Below, one piece after another: positions 8,481 through 17,400 of a stretch of DNA of 64,000 nt. Each line of letters opens with the position of its first letter. Positions within the stretch are counted from its first letter, which is position 1. The position numbers and the translations under genes were made by a program. Origin of the DNA: Pseudoxanthomonas sp. CF385. GTDB lineage: Bacteria > Pseudomonadota > Gammaproteobacteria > Xanthomonadales > Xanthomonadaceae. The notes beneath the pieces were generated by a model, which saw only the letters and a list, made by a program, of their open reading frames with translations, did no database searches and was not told the DNA's origin. Location: the NCBI RefSeq assembly GCF_900104255.1, contig NZ_FNKZ01000002.1, positions 1,019,443 through 1,083,442 of the forward strand. The letters are read 5' to 3'.

Positions 8481-9716
8481 TCACTTCGCGAACTGGTTCG
8501 TCGTGACCCGGATGTCGGTGGCGGTAGACACCTTCGCGACGTGCGCGCCGTTGCCCTTGTTCCCCTCCACGATGCCGGTCATGGAGACGAGCGGGTTCAG
8601 GACGGTGTTGATGCCATGCAGCCGTGCATTGTTGTTACGGAAGACGTTCCCGCTCACCTGGTAGTTGTAGGTGTTGGCGCCCAGCATCAGGCCCACCAGG
8701 TGGTTGTGGCGGATCGTGTTGAGCGCGATGTAGCCGTCTTCCGGACCGATGGTCAGCAGGCCGTGACCGCCGTTGTACTCGAGGGTGCAACGCTTGACGG
8801 TGACGCCCTTGACCCGCTTGTAGAGCAGCACGCCGTTGCCGGCGTTGCCACGCATGACGCAGTTCTCGATATGCACGGTCGAAGTGATCCGCGCATCGTG
8901 GGAATCGGGCTCCACGTCGATGCCGCACTCGGGGGCGATGCCGCGCGTGTCGCTGAACTCGCTGTCGTAGACCTTGACGTTGGTGGCGCAGCCGATGGTC
9001 AGGCCCTGGCGGCGGTTTCCGGTGCTCACGATGTTGGCGATCACCACGTCGTTGCACGGGATCGTCGGCGCGTTGGTCACCATGGCGCCGCCGATGGAGA
9101 CGCCGTCGCCCCAGCACTTCGACACGTGGATGTCGCGGATGGTCACCTTGCTCGAGCCGCGGACCATGATGCCGTGGCCCCATTCGCCGGTGGTGCCCAG
9201 GTGGTTGTCGCGGTCGCCGATGATGCGGCCACCGGAGATCTCGACGTTGCTGACCTTGTAGACCATCAGCACGTAGGCGCGCTCCTGGTCGTTGCGCTTC
9301 GCCCGCAGGATGGCGCCGTCGGCGAGCTGCAGGTGCATGTTGCTGCGCAGGCGCACGTTGCGGGTCGGATCGATCACGTAGTCGCCCGCCGGCACGTGGA
9401 TCGTGCCGCCGGACGCAGGCAGCGCATCGACGGCCGCCTGGAACGACGCGGTATCGTCGCGCGCGCCGTCGCCGGCCGCACCCCAGTCGCGCACGCTCAA
9501 TGAAGCGCCACCACGCGCGCGCGCCGGCGGATCGTAGACCGCGGTCGCCGACATCGAGAGCGCCGGCATGTTGCCGGCCATGACCGCGCCGAGCGCACGC
9601 GGGATGCCGCTGGCCACGCCGATGGCGGGCAGCGCGAAGAGCATCGATTTCTGCAGGAAACCGCGCCGAGGCATCCCAGCCTCGCGCACGTCGTGCACGA
9701 GAACATTCTTCTTCAC
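8481..9716 (-). CDS. Tat-exported right-handed parallel beta-helix protein (first paralogue)
   Basis: This is a pectate-lyase-like beta-helix protein of 411 residues. The GTG at 9714-9716 has an AAGGGG site 8 bases upstream; an alternative ATG is at 9672-9674. The N-terminus carries a twin-arginine motif, [11 protein letters not shown], before a hydrophobic stretch ending in ALGA. The helix opens with [20 protein letters not shown], which resembles the start of pectate-lyase-superfamily tailspikes and GH28-like proteins, and repeats such as [20 protein letters not shown] follow. Such proteins cleave or epimerise acidic polysaccharide. Here it likely acts on the locus's own polymer in the periplasm or outside. 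No catalytic residues could be assigned. It is paralogous to the gene at 10027-11076. Confidence 0.85.
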   Translation of the reverse strand: MKKNVLVHDVREAGMPRRGFLQKSMLFALPAIGVASGIPRALGAVMAGNMPALSMSATAVYDPPARARGGASLSVRDWGAAGDGARDDTASFQAAVDALPASGGTIHVPAGDYVIDPTRNVRLRSNMHLQLADGAILRAKRNDQERAYVLMVYKVSNVEISGGRIIGDRDNHLGTTGEWGHGIMVRGSSKVTIRDIHVSKCWGDGVSIGGAMVTNAPTIPCNDVVIANIVSTGNRRQGLTIGCATNVKVYDSEFSDTRGIAPECGIDVEPDSHDARITSTVHIENCVMRGNAGNGVLLYKRVKGVTVKRCTLEYNGGHGLLTIGPEDGYIALNTIRHNHLVGLMLGANTYNYQVSGNVFRNNNARLHGINTVLNPLVSMTGIVEGNKGNGAHVAKVSTATDIRVTTNQFAK

Positions 9717-9920
9717 AAACGTAACCCCTTGCGGGCAAGCGCCCGTCGGAAAAGTAGCCAGGTGATCGCCGCGTGAAATCGCGACGGGGGCGACTATAGC
9801 GATGGAGAAGCAACCGCTGGTTAACGCAACGACGTATCTGTGAACGCTTTCAAACACTTCGCGCATGCACAAGCTGTTCACGCGAACGCCGTCACGTATC
9901 CGCATGCATGCGATCGTGGT

Positions 9921-9988
9921 TGAGTCCGCTTCTCCAGCGCGGATGAGGCTGCTTGCTCAGCGCGGATGAGTCCGCTTGTTCGGGCGGA
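9921..9988. repeat. Three imperfect 23-bp tandem repeats in the gap between the beta-helix genes
   Basis: Units start at 9921, 9944 and 9967, with a decayed fourth at 9989. Each begins TGAG and contains a C/TGCTT core and a GCGGA end, for example TGAGTCCGCTT...GCGCGGA. They sit in the 310-base gap (9717-10026) separating the two beta-helix genes. Apart from this array and the likely ribosome-binding site of the downstream gene, I see no gene in that gap. The repeats could be protein-binding sites or slippage products. Confidence 0.7.
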
Positions 9989-10026
9989 TGCGTTCGCTTC
10001 GCGCGCCATCGTACTGCCGAGAGAGA

Positions 10027-11076
10027 TTATTCGAACCGGTTGCTTCGGTCGACGCGCACGTCCGTCGCGGTCTTGGCCACGTCGACGTGCATCCATCCCT
10101 TCATCGCCTGCGGTTTCTGCCGACGCAAGCCCATGGCATTGCCCGAGAACCGGTTGCCCGCAACGACGATGTCGCGCCCACCACCCCGCACGACGATGCC
10201 GCGCAGGCCATTGTCCGCGATGTCGTTGTCTTCGAGCACGCACTGTTCGCCGCCACGGATCAGCACCCCATCGCCGCGATTGCCGCGGATGATGCAGCGA
10301 CGGACGGTGATGCGGCGACCGCGCTCGTAGACCTGCAGGCCTGCGCCATGGTTGCCGCGCAGCGTGCAGGCTTCGATGCCGATATCCTCGGCGTCGGCGC
10401 CCGGATCGGGCTCGATGTCGATGCCGCAGCCCGGCAGCGTGCCCTGCGTGGCGAGGAAGTGGGAGCGCAGCACGCGGACGTTGCGCGATCGTCCGATCGT
10501 CAGGCCCTGCCGGCGGTTGCCGGTGCAGACCACGTCCTCGATGCGGATGTCGCGGCTGGGCAGCACCCTCGCGCCGCTGATGCCGCCGACCGAAATGCCG
10601 TCGCCCCAGCACTTGGTGATGTGCACATCGCGCAGCAACACGCGTTCCGCGCCGCGCACCATGATGCCGTGACCCCATTCGCCCGTGGTCGACAGGTGGT
10701 GGTCGCGATCGCCGACGATGCGTCCGCCACTGACCTGCACGTCATGCACGTCTTCGATCAGCAGGACGTAGGCCCGGGGCGCGGCGTTCGCCCGCGCGAT
10801 TAGCCGCGCATCGGGCGCCATGGACAGGCGCGTGCGCGAACGCAGGCGCAGGCTGCGCTCGGGATCGATCACGTAGTTGCCCGACCCGAGCGCCAGCGTG
10901 CCGCCGGCCGGCAGCGCGTCGATGGCCGCCTGCAGTGCGCGCGTGTCGTCGGTGACGCCATCGCCCCGCGCGCCGAAGGCGCGCGCATCCAGCGCCAGCG
11001 CACGCGGGGACGGCAACGCCGAAGCGAGCAGCAGGCCCGCGCCTGCTCCCATCCATCGACGCCGGGACAGCCGCAT
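10027..11076 (-). CDS. Tat-exported right-handed parallel beta-helix protein (second paralogue)
   Basis: This 349-residue protein starts MRLSRRRWMGAGAGLLLASA, a twin-arginine signal (S-R-R-x-W) with cleavage probably near ALALDA. It then shows AFGARGDGVTDDTRALQAAI, the entry strand of a pectate-lyase-superfamily beta-helix. Blocks shared with the gene at 8481-9716 include GGRIVGDRDHHLSTTGEWGH, HITKCWGDGISVGG and [19 protein letters not shown], so the two arose by duplication. The ATG overlaps the stop of the asparagine-synthase-like gene as TGATG. A role in trimming, depolymerising or epimerising the exported polysaccharide is inferred. The true substrate is unknown. Confidence 0.85.
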   Translation of the reverse strand: MRLSRRRWMGAGAGLLLASALPSPRALALDARAFGARGDGVTDDTRALQAAIDALPAGGTLALGSGNYVIDPERSLRLRSRTRLSMAPDARLIARANAAPRAYVLLIEDVHDVQVSGGRIVGDRDHHLSTTGEWGHGIMVRGAERVLLRDVHITKCWGDGISVGGISGARVLPSRDIRIEDVVCTGNRRQGLTIGRSRNVRVLRSHFLATQGTLPGCGIDIEPDPGADAEDIGIEACTLRGNHGAGLQVYERGRRITVRRCIIRGNRGDGVLIRGGEQCVLEDNDIADNGLRGIVVRGGGRDIVVAGNRFSGNAMGLRRQKPQAMKGWMHVDVAKTATDVRVDRSNRFE

Positions 11077-12509
11077 CAGGCCGCGATCGATTCGCGGCGC
11101 GGCTCCGTGGCCGTGCCGGCGGCCTCGGCTGCGTGCGCCGCCAGCCACGGCAACACCACCGCCAGCAGGTAGAACTTCGACGCGTGGTACTTGTTGTCCA
11201 GGCGGCCGCGGTTGCGCTCCAGCCACGCGACCGCACCGGGCAGCGTGTCGCGCGTTTGCGCGGCGAACGCATGGACCTGCTCGAATCGCTGCGCGGCCAG
11301 GCCGCAGACATCGAAGCGGAAGCTGCCCTTGCGCTGCACGTAGGGCAGCTCGCCGAAGTGGGCGGCGATGTGGCGCCGGATGAGGATCTTGTTCAAACCC
11401 GATTCCGGGTCCACCTTCTGCCTGCGCGGCACTTCATGATGGATCCATTCGCGCAGGGCGCGATCGCAGAAGGGATAGGCCGCGCCCAGCCCTGCCGCAT
11501 GCGACGTGTACAGACCCTTGGCGAACGCGCCGGCCGAGCCGGCGATGGACATCGACATGTCGCGCCATTCCCACGCGCTGGTGGCCGACGCGATCTCCGT
11601 CTTGAACAGCGACAGCCGCTCGCGCGAACGACGCGCCATGTCGGCGCCGAACAGCGCGTCCACTTCCGCATCGCTGAAGCGCGAGCCGGGGAAGACGCGC
11701 TCGATCGGCGTCATCTGCAGGGTGCCGAGCGCGAAACAGAGCGGGAAGCTGGCCGATACCCCTGGCAGGCCGGTGGCGTCGAACGGCAGGCGCAGTCCGC
11801 GCGCCATGCGCACCGTCAGCTGCTGCTGCAGGTCGACCGGCGTGCCGAAGTAGCTGTCGGCGCCGAGCCCATCGATGACGCCGTCGCCACCGCGCGCGGC
11901 CACTTCGGTCGCGAGGTCGGCATAGGACAGCAGGGCGAAATCCGCCGTCAGCAACGGCATGCGCGCGGCCAGTGCCAGGTAGCGGTCGTAGGCGCGCCCG
12001 GGATCGCAGACCAGCATCTCGTGGCGCAGGCCCAGCCGGGTCGCGACATGGCGTGCGGATTCGAGCTCGTTCTCCTCGCGCCCGCCCAGATAGGTGATGC
12101 AGGTGGCGTCGGGCCGCGCATCGGCGAGGGCGATCGCCAGGGTCGTGGAGTCCTTGCCACCGCTCTGCAGCAGCCACGGCGAGCGCATGTTCGCGCACGT
12201 CCGGGTGATCGCATCGCACAGCATGCGGTGGTAGACCGCGATCCAGTCCTGCGGCCGGTCCGCGACCTCCGGCACCTCGCCGGCGTTGCGGAACTTGAAA
12301 TGGAAGTCCGGTGCGGCACGCATGTCCTGGTGGGCGGAGAAGCCGAACGTCACCAGCTTGACGCCCTCGTAGATGGAATGCGGCGGATAGACGAAGGCGT
12401 TGCGCAGCAGGTCGGCGACCGACACCGGGTCGATCCGGTGGTACTCCGGATGGCGGTCCAGCACGGTGAAATCCGGCGTGCCGTAGTACGGCGACATGGT
12501 GATCTGCAT
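11076..12509 (-). CDS. Asparagine-synthase-like PP-loop protein lacking a glutaminase domain
   Basis: The 477-residue protein has the ATP-pyrophosphatase PP-loop SPWLLQSGGKDSTTLAIAL (about residues 143-161) and ATCITYLGGREENELESARH, as in the C-terminal half of AsnB. Its first about 100 residues contain FVYPPHSIYEGVKLV, like the AsnB linker. There is no catalytic Cys at position 2 and no N-terminal glutaminase domain, so any amide nitrogen would have to come from free ammonia or another subunit. The ATG at 12507-12509 has a GGAGG site that overlaps the stop region of the kinase gene. In this operon it may amidate a uronic or aminouronic sugar, which is an inference. Similar proteins occur in lasso-peptide and glycan loci. 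Confidence 0.8.
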   Translation of the reverse strand: MQITMSPYYGTPDFTVLDRHPEYHRIDPVSVADLLRNAFVYPPHSIYEGVKLVTFGFSAHQDMRAAPDFHFKFRNAGEVPEVADRPQDWIAVYHRMLCDAITRTCANMRSPWLLQSGGKDSTTLAIALADARPDATCITYLGGREENELESARHVATRLGLRHEMLVCDPGRAYDRYLALAARMPLLTADFALLSYADLATEVAARGGDGVIDGLGADSYFGTPVDLQQQLTVRMARGLRLPFDATGLPGVSASFPLCFALGTLQMTPIERVFPGSRFSDAEVDALFGADMARRSRERLSLFKTEIASATSAWEWRDMSMSIAGSAGAFAKGLYTSHAAGLGAAYPFCDRALREWIHHEVPRRQKVDPESGLNKILIRRHIAAHFGELPYVQRKGSFRFDVCGLAAQRFEQVHAFAAQTRDTLPGAVAWLERNRGRLDNKYHASKFYLLAVVLPWLAAHAAEAAGTATEPRRESIAA

Positions 12510-12522
12510 CGGTGGCGCCTCC

Positions 12523-14781
12523 TCAGCGGCCGGCGCCGGCACGCGGTGCCGGCAGGTACTCGTAGTAGGTGTAGGCGTACTCGCCCGCGCCGCGCTTCTC
12601 CACGCCATTGAAGATCGCGCCCTTCACCTCCACGCCGTTCTGCTCCAGGCGCTGCTTGGCCAGGGCGATCTCGCGCTGCTGGTTGAGGCCCCAGCGCACC
12701 ACCATCAGGCAGGTGCCGGCATGGTGGCCGATGACGGCCGCGTCGGTGACGGCCAGCACCGGCGGCGTATCGATCAGCACGATGTCGTATTCGCCCGACA
12801 CGCGCTTCAGCAGGTTGCTGAAGTTCTCGTGCATCAGCAGCTCCGACGGGTTGGACGGGATCGCGCCGCGCGAGATGAAGGAGAGGTTCTCGGCGCCCGC
12901 GACCCGGCGGACGGCTTCGTCCAGCGGGATGCGGCCCTCGATGACGTCCGACAACCCGTTCTGCCAGCGCACGCCCACCGCATCGTGCAGCGTGCCGCGG
13001 CGCATGTCGGCATCGATCAGCAGCACGCGTTGCCCCGTCTGCGCGATGGTGACCGCGAGGTTGGCGCAGATGAAGGTCTTGCCGACACCGGGGCTGGGCG
13101 CGGAGATCATCAGCAGGTTGTTGCGCATGCGCATCCGGGCGAAGTGCAGGCTCGTCCGCAGCGAGCGGAGCGCCTCCATCGCCAGGTCCGACGGCGCGTT
13201 CAGCGCGAGCAAACGCGATTTTCCGTCACGACGACGGTGGCTCATGCGGTAGGTCAGTGCCTGGCCCTTCTTGCTCAGCGGGATGGACGCATAGACCGGC
13301 AGGCCCAGCAGTTCGATGTCGACCGGGTCTTCCACGCCGCGGCGGAACATCTGCTGCACCAGCACCACGACCACCATCACCATCAGGCCGAGCAGCGTGC
13401 CGGCGGCGAGCACCGGCAGCGGCTTCGGCCACGCCGGGCTGTTGAGGTTCACGGCCGCCGGATCGATCACGCGCGCGTTGCCCACCGCGCTCGCCTTGGC
13501 GATCTCCAATTGCTGTGCCTGGTCCAGCAGGTTGGCGTAGGTCTGGTTGGTGACCTCGACGTCGCGATTCAGGCGGAACAGCACCTGCTGCGTGTCCGGC
13601 AGATCATGGATCCGGCCCTGCAGCCCATTGCGCTCGCCCTGGAACCGGTTGATCTGGTCCTGCAGCGCGCGGTAGGTCGGATGCGCCGCGGTGTAGCGGT
13701 TCTCCACTTCGGTCATCTTGATGCGCAGCTGCTGGATGCTGGAATCCAGGGCGATCGTCTGGTCGAGCAGCGCGCGGTTCTGCGTCGCCACATCCAGGGT
13801 CTGCGTTCGCGTCTGGAACGCAGTCAACGCGGCCTGGGCCTTGCCCAGTTCCTCGCGCACCTTCGGCAGCTGCTCGGTGACGAACTTCAGCCGGCTGGCC
13901 GCTTCGGCGGAGGTGCGCGCGACGTTCTGCCGCACATAGGCGCCGGTGACCTCGTCGAGGACGCGGCGCGCCCGCTCGGGATCGGCGTGCGCGTACACCA
14001 GACTGATCACGCCGGAATTGCGGCCCATTTCCGTCGCCGTGATGTTCTCTTTCAACGCCGCCATCACCGCCGACGGATCGTAGCGGGTCACCTGGAAGCG
14101 CATGCCGGGATGCGCCGTCAGCCTGCGCACCTGCATCGCCACGCCACCCGCATTCACCGGCGTACCGGCGCGGCCGCGCGCGAGCACCTGGCCCTGCGCG
14201 GACAGGACATAGCGCCCTTGCGCACCGGCCGTCAGTTCCATCGGCACGCCCTTAAGATGGTCGGGCACCTCGAGCCGGGCGATATCGAGGGTTTCGCCGC
14301 CCCAGCCGTACTGCGACAGGCCGAACCACGGCGACGCCAGCTGGCCCGGGTTGGACTGCTGGTAGCGGCGTGCGATGAAGTCGCCGACCACGGGCAGGTG
14401 CTGCGGCTTCACGTCGACCGCCAGATCCATCTTCGTGATGGCCTCGCCGATCACCCGTCGCGACGTCAGCAGCTGGACTTCGGTGGTGCCGGGGGTCGGG
14501 ATGGCAGGCGGTGCCTGCATCGCCGCATTCGGGCTGAGCCCTGGCGGAATGGCCGGGCGGCTCTCCACCTGGACCACGGCATTGGCTTCGTACTTCGGCG
14601 TGACCACCGCGAGGTAGGCGACGCTCGCCAGCACGAAGGCGGCGGTACCGAACAGGATGAGCTTCTTCTTCGCGCCCAGCGTGGAGACCAGGGCGGGAAT
14701 GTCGACGTCGTCGTTGCGTACGGAGGCGGCTGCCAGGGTCGGTCGTTCCGCGCTTCGTCGCGTGATCAGCTGGGTCGCCAT
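12523..14781 (-). CDS. Polysaccharide co-polymerase with cytoplasmic BY-kinase domain (Wzc type)
   Basis: This protein controls chain length and export of the polysaccharide. The 752 residues comprise an N-terminal membrane helix (about 40-60), a periplasmic Wzz domain with coiled-coil regions, a second helix (about 450-475) and a BY-kinase domain. The kinase has a Walker A motif SPGVGKTF (about 560), Walker A' LLIDADMRRG and Walker B IVLIDTPPVL. The C-terminus has a tyrosine cluster, EYAYTYYEYLPAP, with five Tyr at 735-742 as the autophosphorylation site. The ATG at 14779-14781 follows a GAGGTG site. The phosphatase at 17401-17982 should dephosphorylate it. Unlike classical GumC, the kinase is on the same chain. 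Confidence 0.93.
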   Translation of the reverse strand: MATQLITRRSAERPTLAAASVRNDDVDIPALVSTLGAKKKLILFGTAAFVLASVAYLAVVTPKYEANAVVQVESRPAIPPGLSPNAAMQAPPAIPTPGTTEVQLLTSRRVIGEAITKMDLAVDVKPQHLPVVGDFIARRYQQSNPGQLASPWFGLSQYGWGGETLDIARLEVPDHLKGVPMELTAGAQGRYVLSAQGQVLARGRAGTPVNAGGVAMQVRRLTAHPGMRFQVTRYDPSAVMAALKENITATEMGRNSGVISLVYAHADPERARRVLDEVTGAYVRQNVARTSAEAASRLKFVTEQLPKVREELGKAQAALTAFQTRTQTLDVATQNRALLDQTIALDSSIQQLRIKMTEVENRYTAAHPTYRALQDQINRFQGERNGLQGRIHDLPDTQQVLFRLNRDVEVTNQTYANLLDQAQQLEIAKASAVGNARVIDPAAVNLNSPAWPKPLPVLAAGTLLGLMVMVVVVLVQQMFRRGVEDPVDIELLGLPVYASIPLSKKGQALTYRMSHRRRDGKSRLLALNAPSDLAMEALRSLRTSLHFARMRMRNNLLMISAPSPGVGKTFICANLAVTIAQTGQRVLLIDADMRRGTLHDAVGVRWQNGLSDVIEGRIPLDEAVRRVAGAENLSFISRGAIPSNPSELLMHENFSNLLKRVSGEYDIVLIDTPPVLAVTDAAVIGHHAGTCLMVVRWGLNQQREIALAKQRLEQNGVEVKGAIFNGVEKRGAGEYAYTYYEYLPAPRAGAGR

Positions 14782-14854
14782 GGTTCACCTCGCTTGCATG
14801 TCGTGTCGTGGGCGTGCCGCTTTTCGCGGCACGCGGATGGGAACGGGATCGCCG

Positions 14855-17215
14855 TCATGACGCAGCCCGGGCATCGAGGGGTTCGCGCAGGTCGTGCGCG
14901 GCGCTGCGGGGCGCGTGCGGCGCTCGCAGGCCTGCGAGCGCTTCCAGCACCGGCGCGCAGCCGTCCTCGCGGGGGATGTCCAGGTCCGGTGCATCGCACA
15001 GCGAGACATAGACGGCGTCGTCGCCCAGCAGCGTCAGCACGCGGCCCGCGATCGCGACCGGCGTGACGCCGATGGCGACGGCCCCGTCTCCGGCGCCGGC
15101 TTCCTCCTGCGCTACCAGCACCGGCTTGCCCAGCAGGCGCCTCGGCGGCGGTGCGCCCGCGCCCACGAGCACCAGGTAGGCGCGCTCGAGCAGGTAGGCC
15201 CACGCCAGGAAGTCGTCGACGTCCAGCGGATGCACGTTCGCGAACGTGTGCAGCGGATCGCCGCCCTCGCCCGGCGCCACGCCCACGCCGCCGACCCAGA
15301 CGATGTCCACGTCGGGCCGGCGGCGCGCCACCATGGCGAGCGCGTCCGAGAACGCGCCCTCCTGGTCCGGCGCGTCGCTGCGCGCGCTGACGGCCAGCAG
15401 CAGGGGCGCATTGCCGCGCAGGAAGCCGAAGCCTTCGGCCAGCGAACGTGCGAGATCGGCATCGCGGCGCATCTGACGCAACGCGGTCCGCAACGCGTCA
15501 TCCGCCACGTCGGCCTGCACCAGGATGCTTTCCCTCGGCACGCCTTCGCCGCTCAGGCGACGGCTGGTCAGCTCGCTGGGGGCGACATGCAGCGCAGCGA
15601 GCGACTGCACGATGCGGCGGCTTGCTTCGCTGGGCCAGTGCTGCGTGCCGGAGGCCGGTGCATCCGCATCGACGCAGACCAAGGGCACGTCGCGCGCGTG
15701 CGCGGCCAGGCTCATCGCGAACGTCACCGGCGCATCGCCGGGCACCACGATCACGTCGGGGTTGGTGTCGCCGATCAGCTGCTGCATCTCGGCCTGCGCA
15801 TCGCCATAGGCCGCGCCGCCGCCTTCGGTGGACACGCTGGCCTGGGCCTCCAGCCCGAACATCTGCAGCAGGTGCCCGGCGTCGCCACCCGAGCCCTCGG
15901 CCACGCAGACGGTCGCCTGGAAGCGCGCATCGTCGGCCAGCCGCCGCGCGATCGGCGCCACGCCGGCGCCCTCACAGGATGCATTGACCAGGCACAGCGC
16001 ATGCAGCGGCGCATCGACGTCGCGGATGGCGCCCGACGCCGTCGCGGACGGGATGCCGACCGCTTCGAAAGGAAGCGGACCGAGCGGACGTACGGACACC
16101 GGTGCGTGATTGAGTTCGCCATCGTCCGGGAACTCGCGTCGCGTCCGACGCGATCCCGGTCCGGGTGCGGGTCCGGACGTCCAGCGCTCGATCGCCTCGA
16201 GCAGGCGCGGGAATGCGACGACGTACGTCGCGGTGTTGGCGACGAACACCAGGAAGCTCAGCGGCTGCGGCACGTTGCGGAGCGCATAGCCCAGCAACGC
16301 CAGCGCCGCGCCTATCGACACGATGATCCACAGCGAAGCGTTCGCCGACAGGCCGCCATCGATCAGCAGATGGTGCAGGTGCTGGCGGTCGGCCGCGAAC
16401 GGCGAGCGCCCGCGACGCAGGCGGCGGTACATCACCGCCGCGGTATCCATCAGCGGCAGCGCCACGCACCACAGCACCTCGACGGGCACCAGCCGGCCGA
16501 CACGCGGATGGCTCAGATAGATCAGGCTCCAACCGACCAGGAAGCCGATGACCGTGCTTCCCGCATCGCCCATGAAGATCTTGCGGCCGTCCGGCCATCC
16601 CAGATTGACGAAGACGTAGGGAATCAGCGATGCGAACAGGATCTGCAGCATCAGCGTCGCGCCGACATCGGGCGCGCCGTCGTGCGCGAACAGGAGGATA
16701 GCGGCGATCGACACCATCGCGGTGGAGGCGGCGAGGCCGTCGATGCCGTCCATCATGTTGAACGCATTCATCAGCCCGATCACCGCGACGATCGTGACCG
16801 GGATGCCGAGCAGTCCCAGCCGCAGCTCGAACACCGGGACGAGCCCGCCGACCTGGTCGAGGTAGTAGCCGGTGCTGAGGATGACCAGGCTGACGATCGC
16901 CGCTTCCACCAGCAGGCGCGTGCGCACGCTCAGGTGGCTGATGTCGTCCGCCACGCCGACCGCCACGATCAGCGCGCTGCCCATCATCAGGCTCATCACG
17001 AAACGGTCGACGTAGCCCAGGTAGCCCAGTCCCACCAGGGTGCCGACGAAGAAGCAGATGCCGCCGATCACCGGGACGCGGCCGACGTGCTGCTTGCGCC
17101 CGCTGGGACGGTCCACGAGACCGACCCGCCGGGCCCATGGCCGCATCGAGAAAATGGTGAACAACGTGGCGGCGAGCGCGATGGCGCTTGCCGCAACGAC
17201 CCTTGCATTCTCCAT
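14855..17215 (-). CDS. Initiating sugar-phosphate transferase (WecA/MraY-like) fused to a degenerate UDP-GlcNAc 2-epimerase-like domain
   Basis: Residues 1-345 form a polytopic PNPT transferase: VGVADD (86-91), NAFNMMDGIDG (150-160), IFMGDAGS (213-220) and HLHHLL (279-284). These are the Mg- and substrate-binding motifs that load a HexNAc-1-phosphate onto undecaprenyl phosphate. After a Pro/Arg-rich linker (345-400), residues about 405-735 follow the WecB 2-epimerase fold. PGDAPVTFAMSLAA stands where WecB has QGDTTT, WPSEASRR where it has PEE-x-NR, and HVAPSE and GKPVLV are recognisable. The HRREN histidine is replaced (SARSDAP) and the DSGG loop is VGAGAPP, so epimerase activity looks lost. 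It is probably the first committed enzyme of the locus. At 786 residues it is about twice the normal transferase length. Confidence 0.88.
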   Translation of the reverse strand: MENARVVAASAIALAATLFTIFSMRPWARRVGLVDRPSGRKQHVGRVPVIGGICFFVGTLVGLGYLGYVDRFVMSLMMGSALIVAVGVADDISHLSVRTRLLVEAAIVSLVILSTGYYLDQVGGLVPVFELRLGLLGIPVTIVAVIGLMNAFNMMDGIDGLAASTAMVSIAAILLFAHDGAPDVGATLMLQILFASLIPYVFVNLGWPDGRKIFMGDAGSTVIGFLVGWSLIYLSHPRVGRLVPVEVLWCVALPLMDTAAVMYRRLRRGRSPFAADRQHLHHLLIDGGLSANASLWIIVSIGAALALLGYALRNVPQPLSFLVFVANTATYVVAFPRLLEAIERWTSGPAPGPGSRRTRREFPDDGELNHAPVSVRPLGPLPFEAVGIPSATASGAIRDVDAPLHALCLVNASCEGAGVAPIARRLADDARFQATVCVAEGSGGDAGHLLQMFGLEAQASVSTEGGGAAYGDAQAEMQQLIGDTNPDVIVVPGDAPVTFAMSLAAHARDVPLVCVDADAPASGTQHWPSEASRRIVQSLAALHVAPSELTSRRLSGEGVPRESILVQADVADDALRTALRQMRRDADLARSLAEGFGFLRGNAPLLLAVSARSDAPDQEGAFSDALAMVARRRPDVDIVWVGGVGVAPGEGGDPLHTFANVHPLDVDDFLAWAYLLERAYLVLVGAGAPPPRRLLGKPVLVAQEEAGAGDGAVAIGVTPVAIAGRVLTLLGDDAVYVSLCDAPDLDIPREDGCAPVLEALAGLRAPHAPRSAAHDLREPLDARAAS

Positions 17216-17360
17216 CTGTCACCCAGGGTTGCTGTGGACGAAGTGCCCCAAGGAACCCTGGTCCGTTCGGGATCCTGCGCGTCAACACGGGGCGTTGTTG
17301 AGTGACCCGAGGCTACGGACAGGAATTTGATGAGCGCATGAAATGGCGCAGCGCGCGTAA

Positions 17361-17384
17361 CGGTCCAGTCAGGAAGCTGGACCG
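17361..17384. repeat. Perfect inverted repeat between phosphatase and transferase genes
   Basis: Arms CGGTCCAG (17361-17368) and CTGGACCG (17377-17384) flank an 8-base loop. A 10-base perfect palindrome, GCTGTACAGC, lies directly beside it at 17384-17393. Both are within the 185-base gap before the long operon. There is no following T-run on the minus strand, so this reads better as an operator or attenuating hairpin than as a terminator. Confidence 0.55.
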
Positions 17385-17400
17385 CTGTACAGCGACGTGA

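Noticed and set aside
14855..16000. Functional UDP-GlcNAc 2-epimerase
   Set aside because: The histidine motif and DSGG loop are replaced, so the domain is called degenerate instead.
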